Positions 36,239 through 45,598 of a stretch of DNA of 64,000 nucleotides are shown here, piece by piece. The stretch covers positions 2,741,773-2,805,772 of the forward strand of contig NZ_LR594487.1 of the NCBI RefSeq assembly GCF_901686465.1. The letters run 5' to 3'. The first letter of the stretch is position 1, and each line of letters starts with the position of its first letter. The position numbers were made by a program, and so were the translations under genes. The DNA is from Halorubrum sp. DM2. GTDB lineage: Archaea; Halobacteriota; Halobacteria; Halobacteriales; Haloferacaceae. The notes beneath the pieces were generated by a model. The model did not search any database and was not told where the DNA came from. It saw only the letters and a list, made by a program, of their open reading frames with translations.

Positions 36239-36963
36239 GCGGTACAGACTCCGGCGTCGACGACGACGCCGTCAACACCGACGCCGCTGATTCCGGGTTC
36301 GCTTCCGACGGCGGATTCAGCCGCGATCGACCGCCCCGAAGCGACGGGCGGCTCGACTCGGACCACCGGCAGGGAACCCCGTACACGGAGAGTCAGGTGA
36401 TCATGCCGACGGTGAAGATCGTCGCGCCGTTCGCGTTCACTTACGGGCTGTTCGTCACCTTCCACGGCGGTGGCTCTCCGGGCGGCGGGTTCCAGGGCGG
36501 CGCGATAGTCGCGGCGGTCGTGTTCATGATCGCGTTCGCGTTCGGCATCGAAGCCACCCGCCAGTGGCTCGCAAACACCGTGATCGTCGGGCTCGCGGTC
36601 GGTGGAACGCTCGTGTTCGCCGGGATCGGACTAGTTCCGGTCGCGCTCGGCGGCGCGTTCCTCCAGTACGAGCTTCTCCCGATCCCCGACCCGGTCAAGT
36701 ACGGGATGGAGGGCGTCGAGATCCTCGGGATCGGGACCATCGTCGCCGGCGTGCTCATGGGGCTGTTCTTCGTCCTCGCGAACGGCTTCAGCGACGCGGG
36801 CGGGTTCGCCGACGCCGACGCGTTCGACGACGAGGTGGCCGGTCCCGGGTCGGACGAAGATCAGGACGGTTCGACCACCGTCACCGACCCGACCGCCGAC
36901 ACCGGATCGGCCGACGCTGACGCGTCGGGGGCGCCCACGACCGACGGGGGTGAGCGGCGATGA
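36235..36963 (+). CDS. mnhB: Mrp antiporter subunit B
   Basis: 242 residues. A 55-residue acidic, probably disordered N-terminal extension precedes four helices. Core: KIVAPFAFTYGLFVTFHGGG, GGFQGGAIVAAVVFMIAFAF, with MnhB (PF04039) character. The C-terminus is again acidic. Translation is coupled to both neighbours by ATGA. Confidence 0.9.
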   Translation: MSGTDSGVDDDAVNTDAADSGFASDGGFSRDRPPRSDGRLDSDHRQGTPYTESQVIMPTVKIVAPFAFTYGLFVTFHGGGSPGGGFQGGAIVAAVVFMIAFAFGIEATRQWLANTVIVGLAVGGTLVFAGIGLVPVALGGAFLQYELLPIPDPVKYGMEGVEILGIGTIVAGVLMGLFFVLANGFSDAGGFADADAFDDEVAGPGSDEDQDGSTTVTDPTADTGSADADASGAPTTDGGERR

Positions 36964-37472
36964 TCGCGCTCGCCGCGGCCGGCGGTGCCGCCGAGATACT
37001 CGCGACGAGACACGCGTACGTCGCGTTCGCGCTCCTGTTGTGCATCGGACTGTACATGATGATAGCCAACCCCAATCTCGTGAAGAAGATCATCGGGCTC
37101 AACCTGTTCCAGACGGCGATATTCTTGCTTTTCATCGCTTCGGCGTACGTCGACGGCGGGGCGATACCGATCGTCCCGAGCGGCGGTCCCGACGGCGGGC
37201 TCTACGTCAGCCCGCTCCCGCACGTCCTCGTGCTCACCGCCATCGTCGTCGGCGTGAGCCTCACCGCGGTCGCGCTCGCGCTGTGTATTCGGATCTACGA
37301 CGAGTACGGCACGCTGCGGACCGACACCCTCCGCGAACTGCTCCGCGACGAGGGGTCGATCCCGGGGTCGCGAGCGTCGAGCGACGCCGGCTCCGAGACG
37401 CCGAGCGCGTCGACGGCGGCGCTCGCCCCCGGTGAGACGGGCGACACGACCGGAGGTGACGGCGATGACTGA
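36960..37472 (+). CDS. mnhC: Mrp antiporter subunit C (NuoK-like)
   Basis: 170 residues. Three helices with AFALLLCIGLYMMIANPNLV, KKIIGLNLFQTAIFLLFIAS and PLPHVLVLTAIVVGVSLTAV, the NuoK/MnhC pattern with a conserved acidic/polar residue in helix 3 context. C-terminal tail of about 50 residues is hydrophilic. Starts by ATGA with mnhB and overlaps the mnhD start by 8 bases. Confidence 0.93.
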   Translation: MIALAAAGGAAEILATRHAYVAFALLLCIGLYMMIANPNLVKKIIGLNLFQTAIFLLFIASAYVDGGAIPIVPSGGPDGGLYVSPLPHVLVLTAIVVGVSLTAVALALCIRIYDEYGTLRTDTLRELLRDEGSIPGSRASSDAGSETPSASTAALAPGETGDTTGGDGDD

Positions 37473-39063
37473 CGTCCTCTTACCGCTCGCGGTCGTCGTC
37501 CCCATCGTCGCGGCGACGCTGCCGCTGGCGCTCGGACTGCGGTACGACCGCGTCGGCTGGCCGGTCGCGGCGGTCGGAACGACCGTCACGGCCGGGATCG
37601 CGGCCGCGATAGCCGCGGAGACAGTGATAAACGGCCCGTTCAGCCACGCGCTGGGCGGCTTCCTCCCCCCGGTCGGGATCGAACTCGTCGCCGACCGGCT
37701 CTCGGTGGCGGTGCTGCTGCTCGTCGCGGCGGTCTCGGTCGCGACACTCGCGTTCGCGCGGGTCGCCGGCCCGCGCGAGAACCCGTTCTACAGCGCCTAC
37801 CTCCTGCTGGTCGGGGGATTGGTGGGAATGGTCCTCACCGGCGACCTGTTCAACCTGTTCGTGTTCTTGGAGATCACCGGGCTGACGACGTACGCGCTCA
37901 TCGCCGCGGACCGCTCGGGCGCGAGCGCGTACGCCTCGCTGAAGTACCTCGTCGTCGGGACCGTCGGCGCGTCGCTGTACCTGCTCGGCGTCGGCTACGT
38001 CTTCCTCGCGACGGGGACGCTGAACATGCTCGACGTTCAGGCGCAGATCGTCGCGCAGGCCGGCTACGGCGACCCGCTCGTCCGCGCGGGCTACGCGTTC
38101 ATCGCGACCGGGCTCGCGCTGAAGATCGCCTTATTCCCGGTCCACTCCTGGCAGCCGGACGCCTACCAGCGCGCGCCGGACTCGGTCACGACGATCGTCG
38201 CGGCGCTCGTCTCGACGGCGAGCGCGTACGCGCTGATCCGCGTGACCTACACCGTGTTCACGGTCGACTTCCTCGCGGCCAACGAGGGGATCGCGACCGC
38301 GCTGCTCGTCGTCTCGACGGTCTCGATCGTCGCCGGCTCCGCGCTCGCCGCGATGCAGTCGAACCTCAAGCGGATGTTCGCGTACTCCTCGGTCGCGCAG
38401 TTCGGCATGATCGGGGCGGCGATCGCGCTCGCGAACGAGACGGCGCTGCTCGGCGGGATCGTCCACCTGATCGGCCACGGGCTCGTGAAGTTCGGCCTGT
38501 TCTTGGGGATCGGGATGCTCGCGCTCGGCTACGGCACGCGCCGGATCGAGAACCTCGCGAGCGCGGCCCGCGCGGCCCCGTACACGTCGGGCGCGGTCGC
38601 GGTCCTCGGGCTCGTCCTCGTCGGAATTCCGCCCTCGATCGGCTTCCTCGGCAAGTGGTACATCGGCGTCGGCGCGGTCGACGCCGGACTCGCCGACGGC
38701 GGCGCGGTCGGGATCGCGGTCGCGGCGGCGATATTCGTCAGCACGCTGTTCACGCTGTCGTACGTCGCACGGATAATAGAGCGGTTCTACTTCGCCGGTG
38801 CCGGACTCCCCGGCGACCACGGCGACGGTGACGCCCCCGCGGACGCGGCCGCCACCGACGGCGGGGAGTCGCCCGCCCGGACCGCGAGCGGGCTGCCGGC
38901 CCCCGTCGCGGGTGCGCCGCGCTCGTCGCTCGTCCCCGACCGGGTGCCGACGGCGTCGCTGCTCGCGCTCGCGCTCGCCGTGTTCGCGGCGGTCGCGCTC
39001 GGCTTCGGCGGCTTCGCGCTCGCCGAGTGGTTCGACCCGTTCCTCACGGAGGCCTTCGCATGA
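37465..39063 (+). CDS. mnhD: Mrp antiporter subunit D (proton-translocating, NuoM/N-like), first copy
   Basis: 532 residues with about 14 helices. The proton-pumping motif is intact: the Glu in LFNLFVFLEITGLTTYALIA, the Lys in RSGASAYASLKYLVVGTVGA, then LALKIALFPVHSWQPDAYQR and LKRMFAYSSVAQFGMIGAAI. A 50-residue hydrophilic insert (about 450-500) lies before the last helix. Starts 8 bases before the mnhC stop and ends by ATGA into the next gene. Confidence 0.93.
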   Translation: MTDVLLPLAVVVPIVAATLPLALGLRYDRVGWPVAAVGTTVTAGIAAAIAAETVINGPFSHALGGFLPPVGIELVADRLSVAVLLLVAAVSVATLAFARVAGPRENPFYSAYLLLVGGLVGMVLTGDLFNLFVFLEITGLTTYALIAADRSGASAYASLKYLVVGTVGASLYLLGVGYVFLATGTLNMLDVQAQIVAQAGYGDPLVRAGYAFIATGLALKIALFPVHSWQPDAYQRAPDSVTTIVAALVSTASAYALIRVTYTVFTVDFLAANEGIATALLVVSTVSIVAGSALAAMQSNLKRMFAYSSVAQFGMIGAAIALANETALLGGIVHLIGHGLVKFGLFLGIGMLALGYGTRRIENLASAARAAPYTSGAVAVLGLVLVGIPPSIGFLGKWYIGVGAVDAGLADGGAVGIAVAAAIFVSTLFTLSYVARIIERFYFAGAGLPGDHGDGDAPADAAATDGGESPARTASGLPAPVAGAPRSSLVPDRVPTASLLALALAVFAAVALGFGGFALAEWFDPFLTEAFA

Positions 39064-41189
39064 CTGACGTCGTACTACAGGACCCACGACCCCTACTGGC
39101 GGTTCTCGTCTCGTTCGTCGCGGCGGCTCTCATCGTCGCGTCGCACCGCTCCCCGAACGTCCGCGAGGGATGGACGCTCGTCGCGTCGCTCGCGAAGTTC
39201 GGGATCGTCGCGTCGATGCTCCCGGCGGTCCTCGACGGCCAGACCTTCGAGTACTCGCTCGGGGCGTTCCTACCCGGGATCGGGACGCCGATCGAGTTCG
39301 TCCTGCGGGCGGACGCGCTCGGCATGCTGTTCGCGTTCCTCGCGAGCGGGCTGTGGATCGTCACCTCCTTCTACAGCATCGGCTACATGCGCGGGCTTGA
39401 CGAGGCGAATCAGACCCGCTACTTCGCCGCGTTCGCGGTATCGCTGTCGACGACGATGGGGATCGCGTTCGCGGGGAACCTCGTGACCATCTTCGTCTTC
39501 TACGAGCTGCTGTCGATCGCGACGTACCCGCTCGTCGCGCACGACGAGACGGCGGAGGCGCGCTCGGCCGGCCGCAAGTACCTCGCGTACACGATGTTCG
39601 GCGGCGGCGTGCTCGTGCTCGCCGGGACCGTCCTCGTCTACCTGCTCGCGGGCACGGTCGCGTTCACGCCCGGCGGCATCGCCGAACTCGCGAACGCCGA
39701 CCCCGGGCTGGCGATGCTCGCCTTCTTCCTGCTCGCCGTCGGTTTCGGCGTCAAGGCGGGTATCATGCCGCTCCACCAGTGGCTCCCCGAAGCGATGGTG
39801 GCACCGACGCCGGTCTCCGGACTGCTCCACGCGGTCGCGGTCGTCAAGTCCGGAGCGTTCGGCGTCTCGCGGGTCGTCCTCGACGTGTTCGGCCCAGAAC
39901 TCGTCTTCGACCTCTCGCTTCCCTTCGGCTTCACCGCCGGACTCGTGCTCTCGACTATCGGCGCGGTCACGCTCACCGCGGCCTCGCTCATCGCCTTACG
40001 GAAGGACCACCTGAAACGCCGGCTCGCCTACTCGACGATAAGCCAGCTGAGCTACATCATCCTCGGGCTCGGCCTGTTCGGGTGGTACGGGCTGGTCGGC
40101 GCGCTCTTGCACATCCCGGCGCACGCGTTCATGAAGCTCACCCTGTTCTTCTGTGCGGGCAACGTCCACGTCGAGACCCACACCGACTACATCTCGCAGA
40201 TGGCCGGGATCGGCAAGCGGATGCCCCTGACGATGGGGGCGTTCACCGTCGCCTCGCTCGGGATGGCCGGAATGCCGCTGCTCGCCGGGTTCGTCAGCAA
40301 GTACTACATGCTGATCGGCGGGGTGCGGATGGGAATGAACTTCACCCCCGTCGCCTACTACCTCGCCGGGGCGCTGCTGCTGTCGGGCGTGCTCAACGTC
40401 GCCTACTTCTGGCCGGTGATCTACACCGCCTTCTTCGAGGCGGAGGACGCCCACGACGCGAAGCCCCTCGTCGACTTCCCGCTCGGCGGCGAGTCGCGGT
40501 CCATCGTGGCCGCGACCGACGGCGGCCGGGAAGGTGACGGGGGCGACGAGAGCGTCGACGATCCCGACGACCTCGACGACGTCATCGACGACGCGGGCGC
40601 AGGCGACGCCGACGCGGGTGACGACGAGGCCGCGACCGAGGCTCCGGCCGACTCGGCCACGGACGCCGATGACATTCCCGACGCCGACCTCGACGACCTG
40701 CCGACCGACGAGGAGGGGGTCGTCCGACCGGACTTCGCGGCGAGCGAGCGCGACTTCTCGGAGCCGGCCGAGCGGGTCGACACGGGCGATTACGCCGTCG
40801 ACCAGCGCCCCTCCGACGCCGACGTGCCGTTCGGTCCCGGTCGCGGCGACGCGCCCGAGGAGTCGCCGTCCGACGCCGCCGAGGTCGACTCCGCCAGCGA
40901 GACAGAGAGGGACCACGACGATAAGAGCGGTGACGACCACGACGCCGACCACGCTGCCGGCGCTCACGACGACGGCCACCACGGCGGGCCGCCCGCGGGC
41001 GGCTGGGAACACGTCGCCGGTCTCGACGCCCTCCGCGGGCGCGAGTCGACGTGGTTCACGCTCGGGCCGATCCTCACCGTGATGAGCCTCGCGGTGCTGC
41101 TCGGCGTGATCCCCCACGAGATGGGCTTCCTGGAGCTGATCGAGCTCATCGTCGACACGCGGCTTCCCGAGGGGGTGGTGCGCCCGTGA
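39060..41189 (+). CDS. Mrp antiporter subunit D-like, second copy, with long acidic insert
   Basis: 709 residues. N-terminal 470 carry about 14 helices with VTIFVFYELLSIATYPLVAH (Glu), KYLAYTMFGGGVLVLAGTVL (Lys), FGVKAGIMPLHQWLPEAMVA and RRLAYSTISQLSYIILGLGL. Then about 170 residues are very acidic and low-complexity (Asp/Glu/Ala/Ser), with a last helix LGPILTVMSLAVLLGVIPHE near the end. The insert is unusual in length and is probably disordered, likely facing the cytoplasm. ATGA and GTGA overlaps link it to both neighbours. Confidence 0.9.
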   Translation: MTDVVLQDPRPLLAVLVSFVAAALIVASHRSPNVREGWTLVASLAKFGIVASMLPAVLDGQTFEYSLGAFLPGIGTPIEFVLRADALGMLFAFLASGLWIVTSFYSIGYMRGLDEANQTRYFAAFAVSLSTTMGIAFAGNLVTIFVFYELLSIATYPLVAHDETAEARSAGRKYLAYTMFGGGVLVLAGTVLVYLLAGTVAFTPGGIAELANADPGLAMLAFFLLAVGFGVKAGIMPLHQWLPEAMVAPTPVSGLLHAVAVVKSGAFGVSRVVLDVFGPELVFDLSLPFGFTAGLVLSTIGAVTLTAASLIALRKDHLKRRLAYSTISQLSYIILGLGLFGWYGLVGALLHIPAHAFMKLTLFFCAGNVHVETHTDYISQMAGIGKRMPLTMGAFTVASLGMAGMPLLAGFVSKYYMLIGGVRMGMNFTPVAYYLAGALLLSGVLNVAYFWPVIYTAFFEAEDAHDAKPLVDFPLGGESRSIVAATDGGREGDGGDESVDDPDDLDDVIDDAGAGDADAGDDEAATEAPADSATDADDIPDADLDDLPTDEEGVVRPDFAASERDFSEPAERVDTGDYAVDQRPSDADVPFGPGRGDAPEESPSDAAEVDSASETERDHDDKSGDDHDADHAAGAHDDGHHGGPPAGGWEHVAGLDALRGRESTWFTLGPILTVMSLAVLLGVIPHEMGFLELIELIVDTRLPEGVVRP

Positions 41190-42985
41190 CGGTGCCGACC
41201 GACCTCCTCACCTCGATTCCGCCGTACGTCCTGATCGCGTTCGCGGCGCTGGCGGTGCTGGCCCTGCCGCGGCGATCGGGCCACGCGGTCGCCGCGCTGG
41301 CGACGGCGTTCACCTTCGCGCAGGCTGTGTTGCTCGGGGACGGCGGGACGGGCGCGCACCTCGCGACGCAGTTCCTCGGGTTCGACGTGGTGTTCTTCAA
41401 CGTCGACCAGTTCTCGCTGCTGATGGGCGTCGTCGTCGGGTTCCTCGCGACCGCCGCGGTGCTGTACGCCTACGGGAGCGAGGCCCCGACGTGGGTGACC
41501 GCGTTCGCGCTGATCTACGTTGCCACGACCGTCGGGACTATCTACGCCGGCGACTGGCTCACCCTGATCTTCTTCTGGGAGCTGATGGCCGTCACCTCGA
41601 CGCTGCTCGTCTGGCAGCACGGCGGGGCGGCGGTCCGGGCCGGCTACCGCTACGCGCTGTTCCACGGCACGGGTGGGACGATCCTGCTCGCGGCCGTCGT
41701 CGTCCACGGCGTGTCGATGCTCGGTAGCGTCCCGGCGGCCGAGATATTCCTGTTCTCGTCGACGACCGGGATCCACGCCTCCGCGACGGTCCTCGCGGCG
41801 GTCGGCATCGGGATCAACTGCGGGTTCATCTTCCTGCACAGCTGGCTGCCCGACACCTACCCGCGCCCGCACGTCGCGGCGTCGGTGTTCCTCTCGGTGT
41901 TCACGACGAAGACCGCCGCCTACGTGATGTACCGCGCGTTCCCGGAGGGAGGAATGTGGCTCGCGTACCTCGGCGGGTTCATGGCCGTCTACGGCGCGTT
42001 CTTCGCGCTGCTCCAGTACGACCCGCGCCGGCTGCTGTCGTACCATATCCAGGCGCAGGTCGGCTACATGCTCGCCGGGTTCGGGCTGGCGACGTACGTG
42101 GGCGACTTCGCCGTCGTCGGCGGGTTCGCGCACCTGTTCAACAACGTGCTCTACAAGAGTCTCCTGTTCATGGCGGTCGGCGTCGTGATCTATCGGACCG
42201 GCGTCGAGGACATCCGCGAGATGGGCGGGCTCTGGCGGGTGATGCCGGTCACGTTCCTCGTGTACCTCGTCGGCGCGGCCTCGATTACCGCGGTGCCGGG
42301 CTTCAACGGGTTCATCTCGAAGGGGATGGTGATCGACTCCGCCCACGAGGTCCACAACTACGTCCTGCTCCTCGACAGCGGGCTGCTCTGGTGGCTACTC
42401 ATCCTCGGCGGCGTAGGGACGTTCATGTCGTTCATCAAGCTCGGTTACTACGTGTTCTTCCACGGTTCCGCGACGCTGTCGCCGGACGACGCCACCGCGT
42501 TCCAGACCGGCGGGATGCTGCTGGCCGCGGGGGCGTGCGTCTTCTTCGGCGTCTTCTACGGGCAGCTGATCGAGCTGATGCCGTTCACCGAGTTCATCCG
42601 GAGCGACGAGGTGTACTTCAATCCGTACAGCCAGAGCCACCTGACCGAGAGCGCCGCGCTGCTCGTCGCCGGCTTCGTCGGTTTCTTCTCGCTGAAGCGC
42701 CCGCTCGCGTGGGTCGCCCACCGGATGCCTGACATCGACGCCCTCCTCTTCCCGGGCGCGTTCTACCTCGGCCGGTACTCCGTCTGGGGCGTCACGGAGC
42801 TGTGGGCAGCCGTCGACCGGGCGACGATGGCGCTCGCCGGCGCGACGATGCGGACCGCGTCCGATCCGCGCGGAGCCCTCTCCCGCGCCGGGGTCGACGT
42901 CGAGATCCGGGCCGGAATCGGCCGGAGCGTGCTGTTCCTCACGCTCGCGGTCGGGATCGCGCTGTTCGCGTTCCTGCTGGTCTGA
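41186..42985 (+). CDS. Mrp antiporter subunit D/A-like, third proton-translocating subunit
   Basis: 599 residues, start GTG overlapping the previous stop. Signatures: DWLTLIFFWELMAVTSTLLV (Glu), RAGYRYALFHGTGGTILLAA, NCGFIFLHSWLPDTYPRPHV, and RRLLSYHIQAQVGYMLAGFG. C-terminal amphipathic helix plus a final helix (SVLFLTLAVGIALFAFLLV) is reminiscent of NuoL/MrpA. It is the last gene of the operon; the 244-base gap after it before the next gene shows no feature I can support. Confidence 0.9.
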   Translation: MTVPTDLLTSIPPYVLIAFAALAVLALPRRSGHAVAALATAFTFAQAVLLGDGGTGAHLATQFLGFDVVFFNVDQFSLLMGVVVGFLATAAVLYAYGSEAPTWVTAFALIYVATTVGTIYAGDWLTLIFFWELMAVTSTLLVWQHGGAAVRAGYRYALFHGTGGTILLAAVVVHGVSMLGSVPAAEIFLFSSTTGIHASATVLAAVGIGINCGFIFLHSWLPDTYPRPHVAASVFLSVFTTKTAAYVMYRAFPEGGMWLAYLGGFMAVYGAFFALLQYDPRRLLSYHIQAQVGYMLAGFGLATYVGDFAVVGGFAHLFNNVLYKSLLFMAVGVVIYRTGVEDIREMGGLWRVMPVTFLVYLVGAASITAVPGFNGFISKGMVIDSAHEVHNYVLLLDSGLLWWLLILGGVGTFMSFIKLGYYVFFHGSATLSPDDATAFQTGGMLLAAGACVFFGVFYGQLIELMPFTEFIRSDEVYFNPYSQSHLTESAALLVAGFVGFFSLKRPLAWVAHRMPDIDALLFPGAFYLGRYSVWGVTELWAAVDRATMALAGATMRTASDPRGALSRAGVDVEIRAGIGRSVLFLTLAVGIALFAFLLV

Positions 42986-43229
42986 CGCGCGGCAGCCCGT
43001 CGCGTCGCCCCTCTGCCCTCAGACAGGCTCCGGGGCGCGTGGGTCGCTCGTCCCGAGCGCGCCGAAGCTGCCGAGGCCGACGGCTGGTAGGTGGAATCAA
43101 TTCGCGCGCGACGGTCCCCGCAGAGGGGTAAAAAGGGTCGCGGCGATGCGGGCAGAACGCCCGACAGGGTCGGTTGACGAAGACGGACGGGACGCGCGCG
43201 AAGCGACGGTCGACGGCGACGCCGGCGGC

Positions 43230-43583
43230 TCAGTGTTCTTCGTACGCGAGGTTCATCATCCACTGCGAGAAGGCGTCGGCCTGCGCGTCGACCTCCTCCT
43301 CGCCGATGAACGGCGAGAGCATGTCTCCGGCCATCAAAAGCGAGAAGTCGAGATCGCGCGGGGCCGGCTCCAAGTAGTAGGTGTTGTGGCCGTCGTAGAC
43401 GGTGTCCTCGCGCTGGATGACCCCGGCCTCCTCCAAGCTCTCCGCGATCCGGCTCCCCTTCCGGGAGGAGACGTCCAGCTTCTTCCAGAAGTCGCTTTGA
43501 TGGATCCCGCCGGTCTCGCGGATGAGTTCGAGACCGGCGCGCTCGTCCGCCGACAGCTCGGACTCGATTTCGGACGCGCTCAT
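43230..43583 (-). CDS. Winged-helix transcriptional regulator (MarR/helix-turn-helix type)
   Basis: 117 residues. The N-terminal winged helix ERAGLELIRETGGIHQSDFW, KKLDVSSRKGSRIAESLEEA, then GVIQREDTVYDGHNTYYL is a typical HTH with wing. The C-terminus (LLMAGDMLSPFIGEEEVDAQ) is helical and acidic and may dimerise. No metal-binding set is visible. TTTTAAG box about 24-31 bases upstream of ATG 43583 indicates a leaderless gene. Target unknown; convergent with the Mrp operon. Confidence 0.82.
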   Translation of the reverse strand: MSASEIESELSADERAGLELIRETGGIHQSDFWKKLDVSSRKGSRIAESLEEAGVIQREDTVYDGHNTYYLEPAPRDLDFSLLMAGDMLSPFIGEEEVDAQADAFSQWMMNLAYEEH

Positions 43584-43651
43584 GGTTTCACACGCCTCCC
43601 GAATCGCTTAAAACTGGCTTTCCGTCCGGACGCCCGGCGACCGCCGCGTCG

Positions 43652-44422
43652 TCACTCACCGGCGAGCGCGAAGTCGTCCGGCAGCGACACCGGCTCCGCC
43701 GGCGTCTCGCAGGGCGGACCGTCGGCGTAGCCGACGGCCGGACGCTCACCGGTTCGGACTCTGGTGAACGACCGAGTCCCGAACGCGTCGCCGTGGAGAC
43801 AGGCGTCGTACTCGTGGTCCGCGAGGACGCCGCTCGCGCGGTCGAGCCACGACGCTCCGGACTCGCCCGGACCGGGGACGAGCGCGGCCGCGATCCGTCT
43901 GGCGCTGTCGGCGCGCTCCTCGCCGAACTCGCGTCGCCGCTCGGGGACCGCGAACCGCTCCGCGCCGTTCACCACGCCGCCGACGTTGCCCACGACGTGG
44001 ACGCCGGAGTCGAGTCGGGTGACGACGAGGCGGCCGTCGTACGTCAGCAGGAACGCCGCCCGGGCGTCGGCGAGCACGAGGTTGAACCCGTCGTAGGCGC
44101 GCTCGTCGATCTCGCGTTCAACCGTTCGCACCGCGTCCTCCGCGGAGGCGACCGTCAGGCAGTCGCGGACGAGCAGCCCGCGGGAGCGGTCGCCCTCGCG
44201 GTCGGCGTCGAGCCACCGGTTCGTGACGGCGACGACGAGTCCGCCCTCGGAGACGCCGATCCACGTGCCGCCCGCCTCGGCGTCGCGCGGGGCCACGTAT
44301 CGGGGGTCGCCGCCCCGGAGCGCGGGCGGCTCGCTGGGGCGGTCGAGCGCCTCGTCGCGGGTCGCCGCGAGCGCGACGGGCGCGTCACCGAACGTCCGCC
44401 ACGCGAGGGTCAGGGTACACAC
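43652..44422 (-). CDS. NRDE/TANGO2 family protein
   Basis: 256 residues from GTG 44422. The N-terminus CTLTLAWR has the conserved Cys2, and AATRDEALDRP carries a TRDE variant of the family's NRDE motif. Then come GGTWIGVSEGGLVVAVTNR and RGLLVRDCL. The family is linked to haem/membrane trafficking in eukaryotes; an archaeal role is unknown. A TTTTGGG box lies about 27 bases upstream on the minus strand. Divergent from the glucose dehydrogenase gene. Confidence 0.88.
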   Translation of the reverse strand: MCTLTLAWRTFGDAPVALAATRDEALDRPSEPPALRGGDPRYVAPRDAEAGGTWIGVSEGGLVVAVTNRWLDADREGDRSRGLLVRDCLTVASAEDAVRTVEREIDERAYDGFNLVLADARAAFLLTYDGRLVVTRLDSGVHVVGNVGGVVNGAERFAVPERRREFGEERADSARRIAAALVPGPGESGASWLDRASGVLADHEYDACLHGDAFGTRSFTRVRTGERPAVGYADGPPCETPAEPVSLPDDFALAGE

Positions 44423-44527
44423 GGTGTCGGCTACGCGCGAGCGACCCAAAACTCCACGGGGGATCGGGTATCGGTGTTTACTCGAAATAAAAGAAATCTT
44501 TTGGTGGCTGACCGCTTGAGTCGAGAC

Positions 44528-45598
44528 ATGAACGCGATTGCCGTCTACGAGGGAGCCGACGAACCGGTCGTGACCGAGAAGCCGCGACCGGAGCCCGCGC
44601 CCGGCGAGGCGTTGGTCCGAACCCTCCGAGTCGGCGTCGACGGGACCGACCACGAGGTCATCGCCGGCGGACACGGGGGTACCCCCGCGGGTGAGGATCA
44701 CCTCGTCTTGGGCCACGAGGCGGTCGGCGTGGTCGAGGACCCGAACGACACGCCGTTCGAGGTCGGCGACGTCGTCGTCCCGACGGTGCGACGCCCGCCC
44801 AACGGTGCCAACGAGTACTTCGCGCGCGGCGAACCCGACATGGCACCCGACGGCGAGTACCACGAGCGCGGCATCGTCGGCGCGCACGGCTTCATGGCGG
44901 AGTACTTCACCAGCCCGGCCGAGTTCCTCGTCTCGATTCCGCCAGAACTCGCCGAGTGGGGCTTCCTCGTCGAGCCGGTCTCGATCGCGGAGAAGGCGAT
45001 CGAACACGCCTACGCCAGCCGGTCGGCGTTCCACTGGGACCCCGAGTCGGCGCTCGTCCTCGGCAACGGGTCGCTCGGGCTGTTGACCGTCGCGACCCTC
45101 GACGAGTCGTTCGAGCGGGTCTACTGTCTCGGGCGGCGCGAGCGCCCCGACCCGACGATCGACATCATTGAGTCGCTCGGGGCGACGTACGTGAACTCCA
45201 ACGAGACGCCGATCCCCGGCGTTCCCGAGGCGCACGAGCCGATGGACCTCGTCTTCGAGGCGACCGGTCACGCGCCCCACGCCTTCGAGACAATCGAGGC
45301 GCTCGCGCCCAACGGCGTCGGCGCGCTCCTCGGCGTCCCGGGCGACTGGGAGTTCGAGATCGACGGCGGCCGGCTCCACCGCGAGTTCGTCCTCCACAAC
45401 AAGGCGCTCGTCGGCAGCGTCAACTCCGGTTACGGGCACTTCGAATCAGCGATCGAGTCGCTCTCGGGGCTCTCCGAGGATTTCTTGGGCGATCTCGTCA
45501 CCGGCGTCCACGGGCTGGACGACTTCGAGGCCGCGTTCGCGGATGACGACACGACTATTAAAACGGCGGTCGAATTTGCCGCGTATGAAGAACGTTGA
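44528..45598 (+). CDS. gdh: Glucose 1-dehydrogenase (haloarchaeal MDR type)
   Basis: 356 residues, zinc-dependent medium-chain dehydrogenase oxidising glucose to gluconolactone with NAD(P)+, the first step of the semi-phosphorylative Entner-Doudoroff pathway. Features match the Haloferax enzyme: LRVGVDGTDHEVIAGGHGG, EDHLVLGHEAVGVV, VVPTVRRPP, HERGIVGAHGFMAEYF, LGNGSLGLLTVATL and VLHNKALVGSVNS. Catalytic zinc ligands are Asp/His/Glu type rather than Cys. The AT-rich leader has TATA-like stretches. The stop overlaps gfcR by 14 bases. Confidence 0.95.
   Translation: MNAIAVYEGADEPVVTEKPRPEPAPGEALVRTLRVGVDGTDHEVIAGGHGGTPAGEDHLVLGHEAVGVVEDPNDTPFEVGDVVVPTVRRPPNGANEYFARGEPDMAPDGEYHERGIVGAHGFMAEYFTSPAEFLVSIPPELAEWGFLVEPVSIAEKAIEHAYASRSAFHWDPESALVLGNGSLGLLTVATLDESFERVYCLGRRERPDPTIDIIESLGATYVNSNETPIPGVPEAHEPMDLVFEATGHAPHAFETIEALAPNGVGALLGVPGDWEFEIDGGRLHREFVLHNKALVGSVNSGYGHFESAIESLSGLSEDFLGDLVTGVHGLDDFEAAFADDDTTIKTAVEFAAYEER
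45556..45563 (+). promoter_or_regulatory. gfcR promoter inside the end of gdh
   Basis: TATTAAAA lies 22-29 bases before the gfcR ATG, within gdh codons. It would give a leaderless gfcR transcript separate from gdh. Confidence 0.5.
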
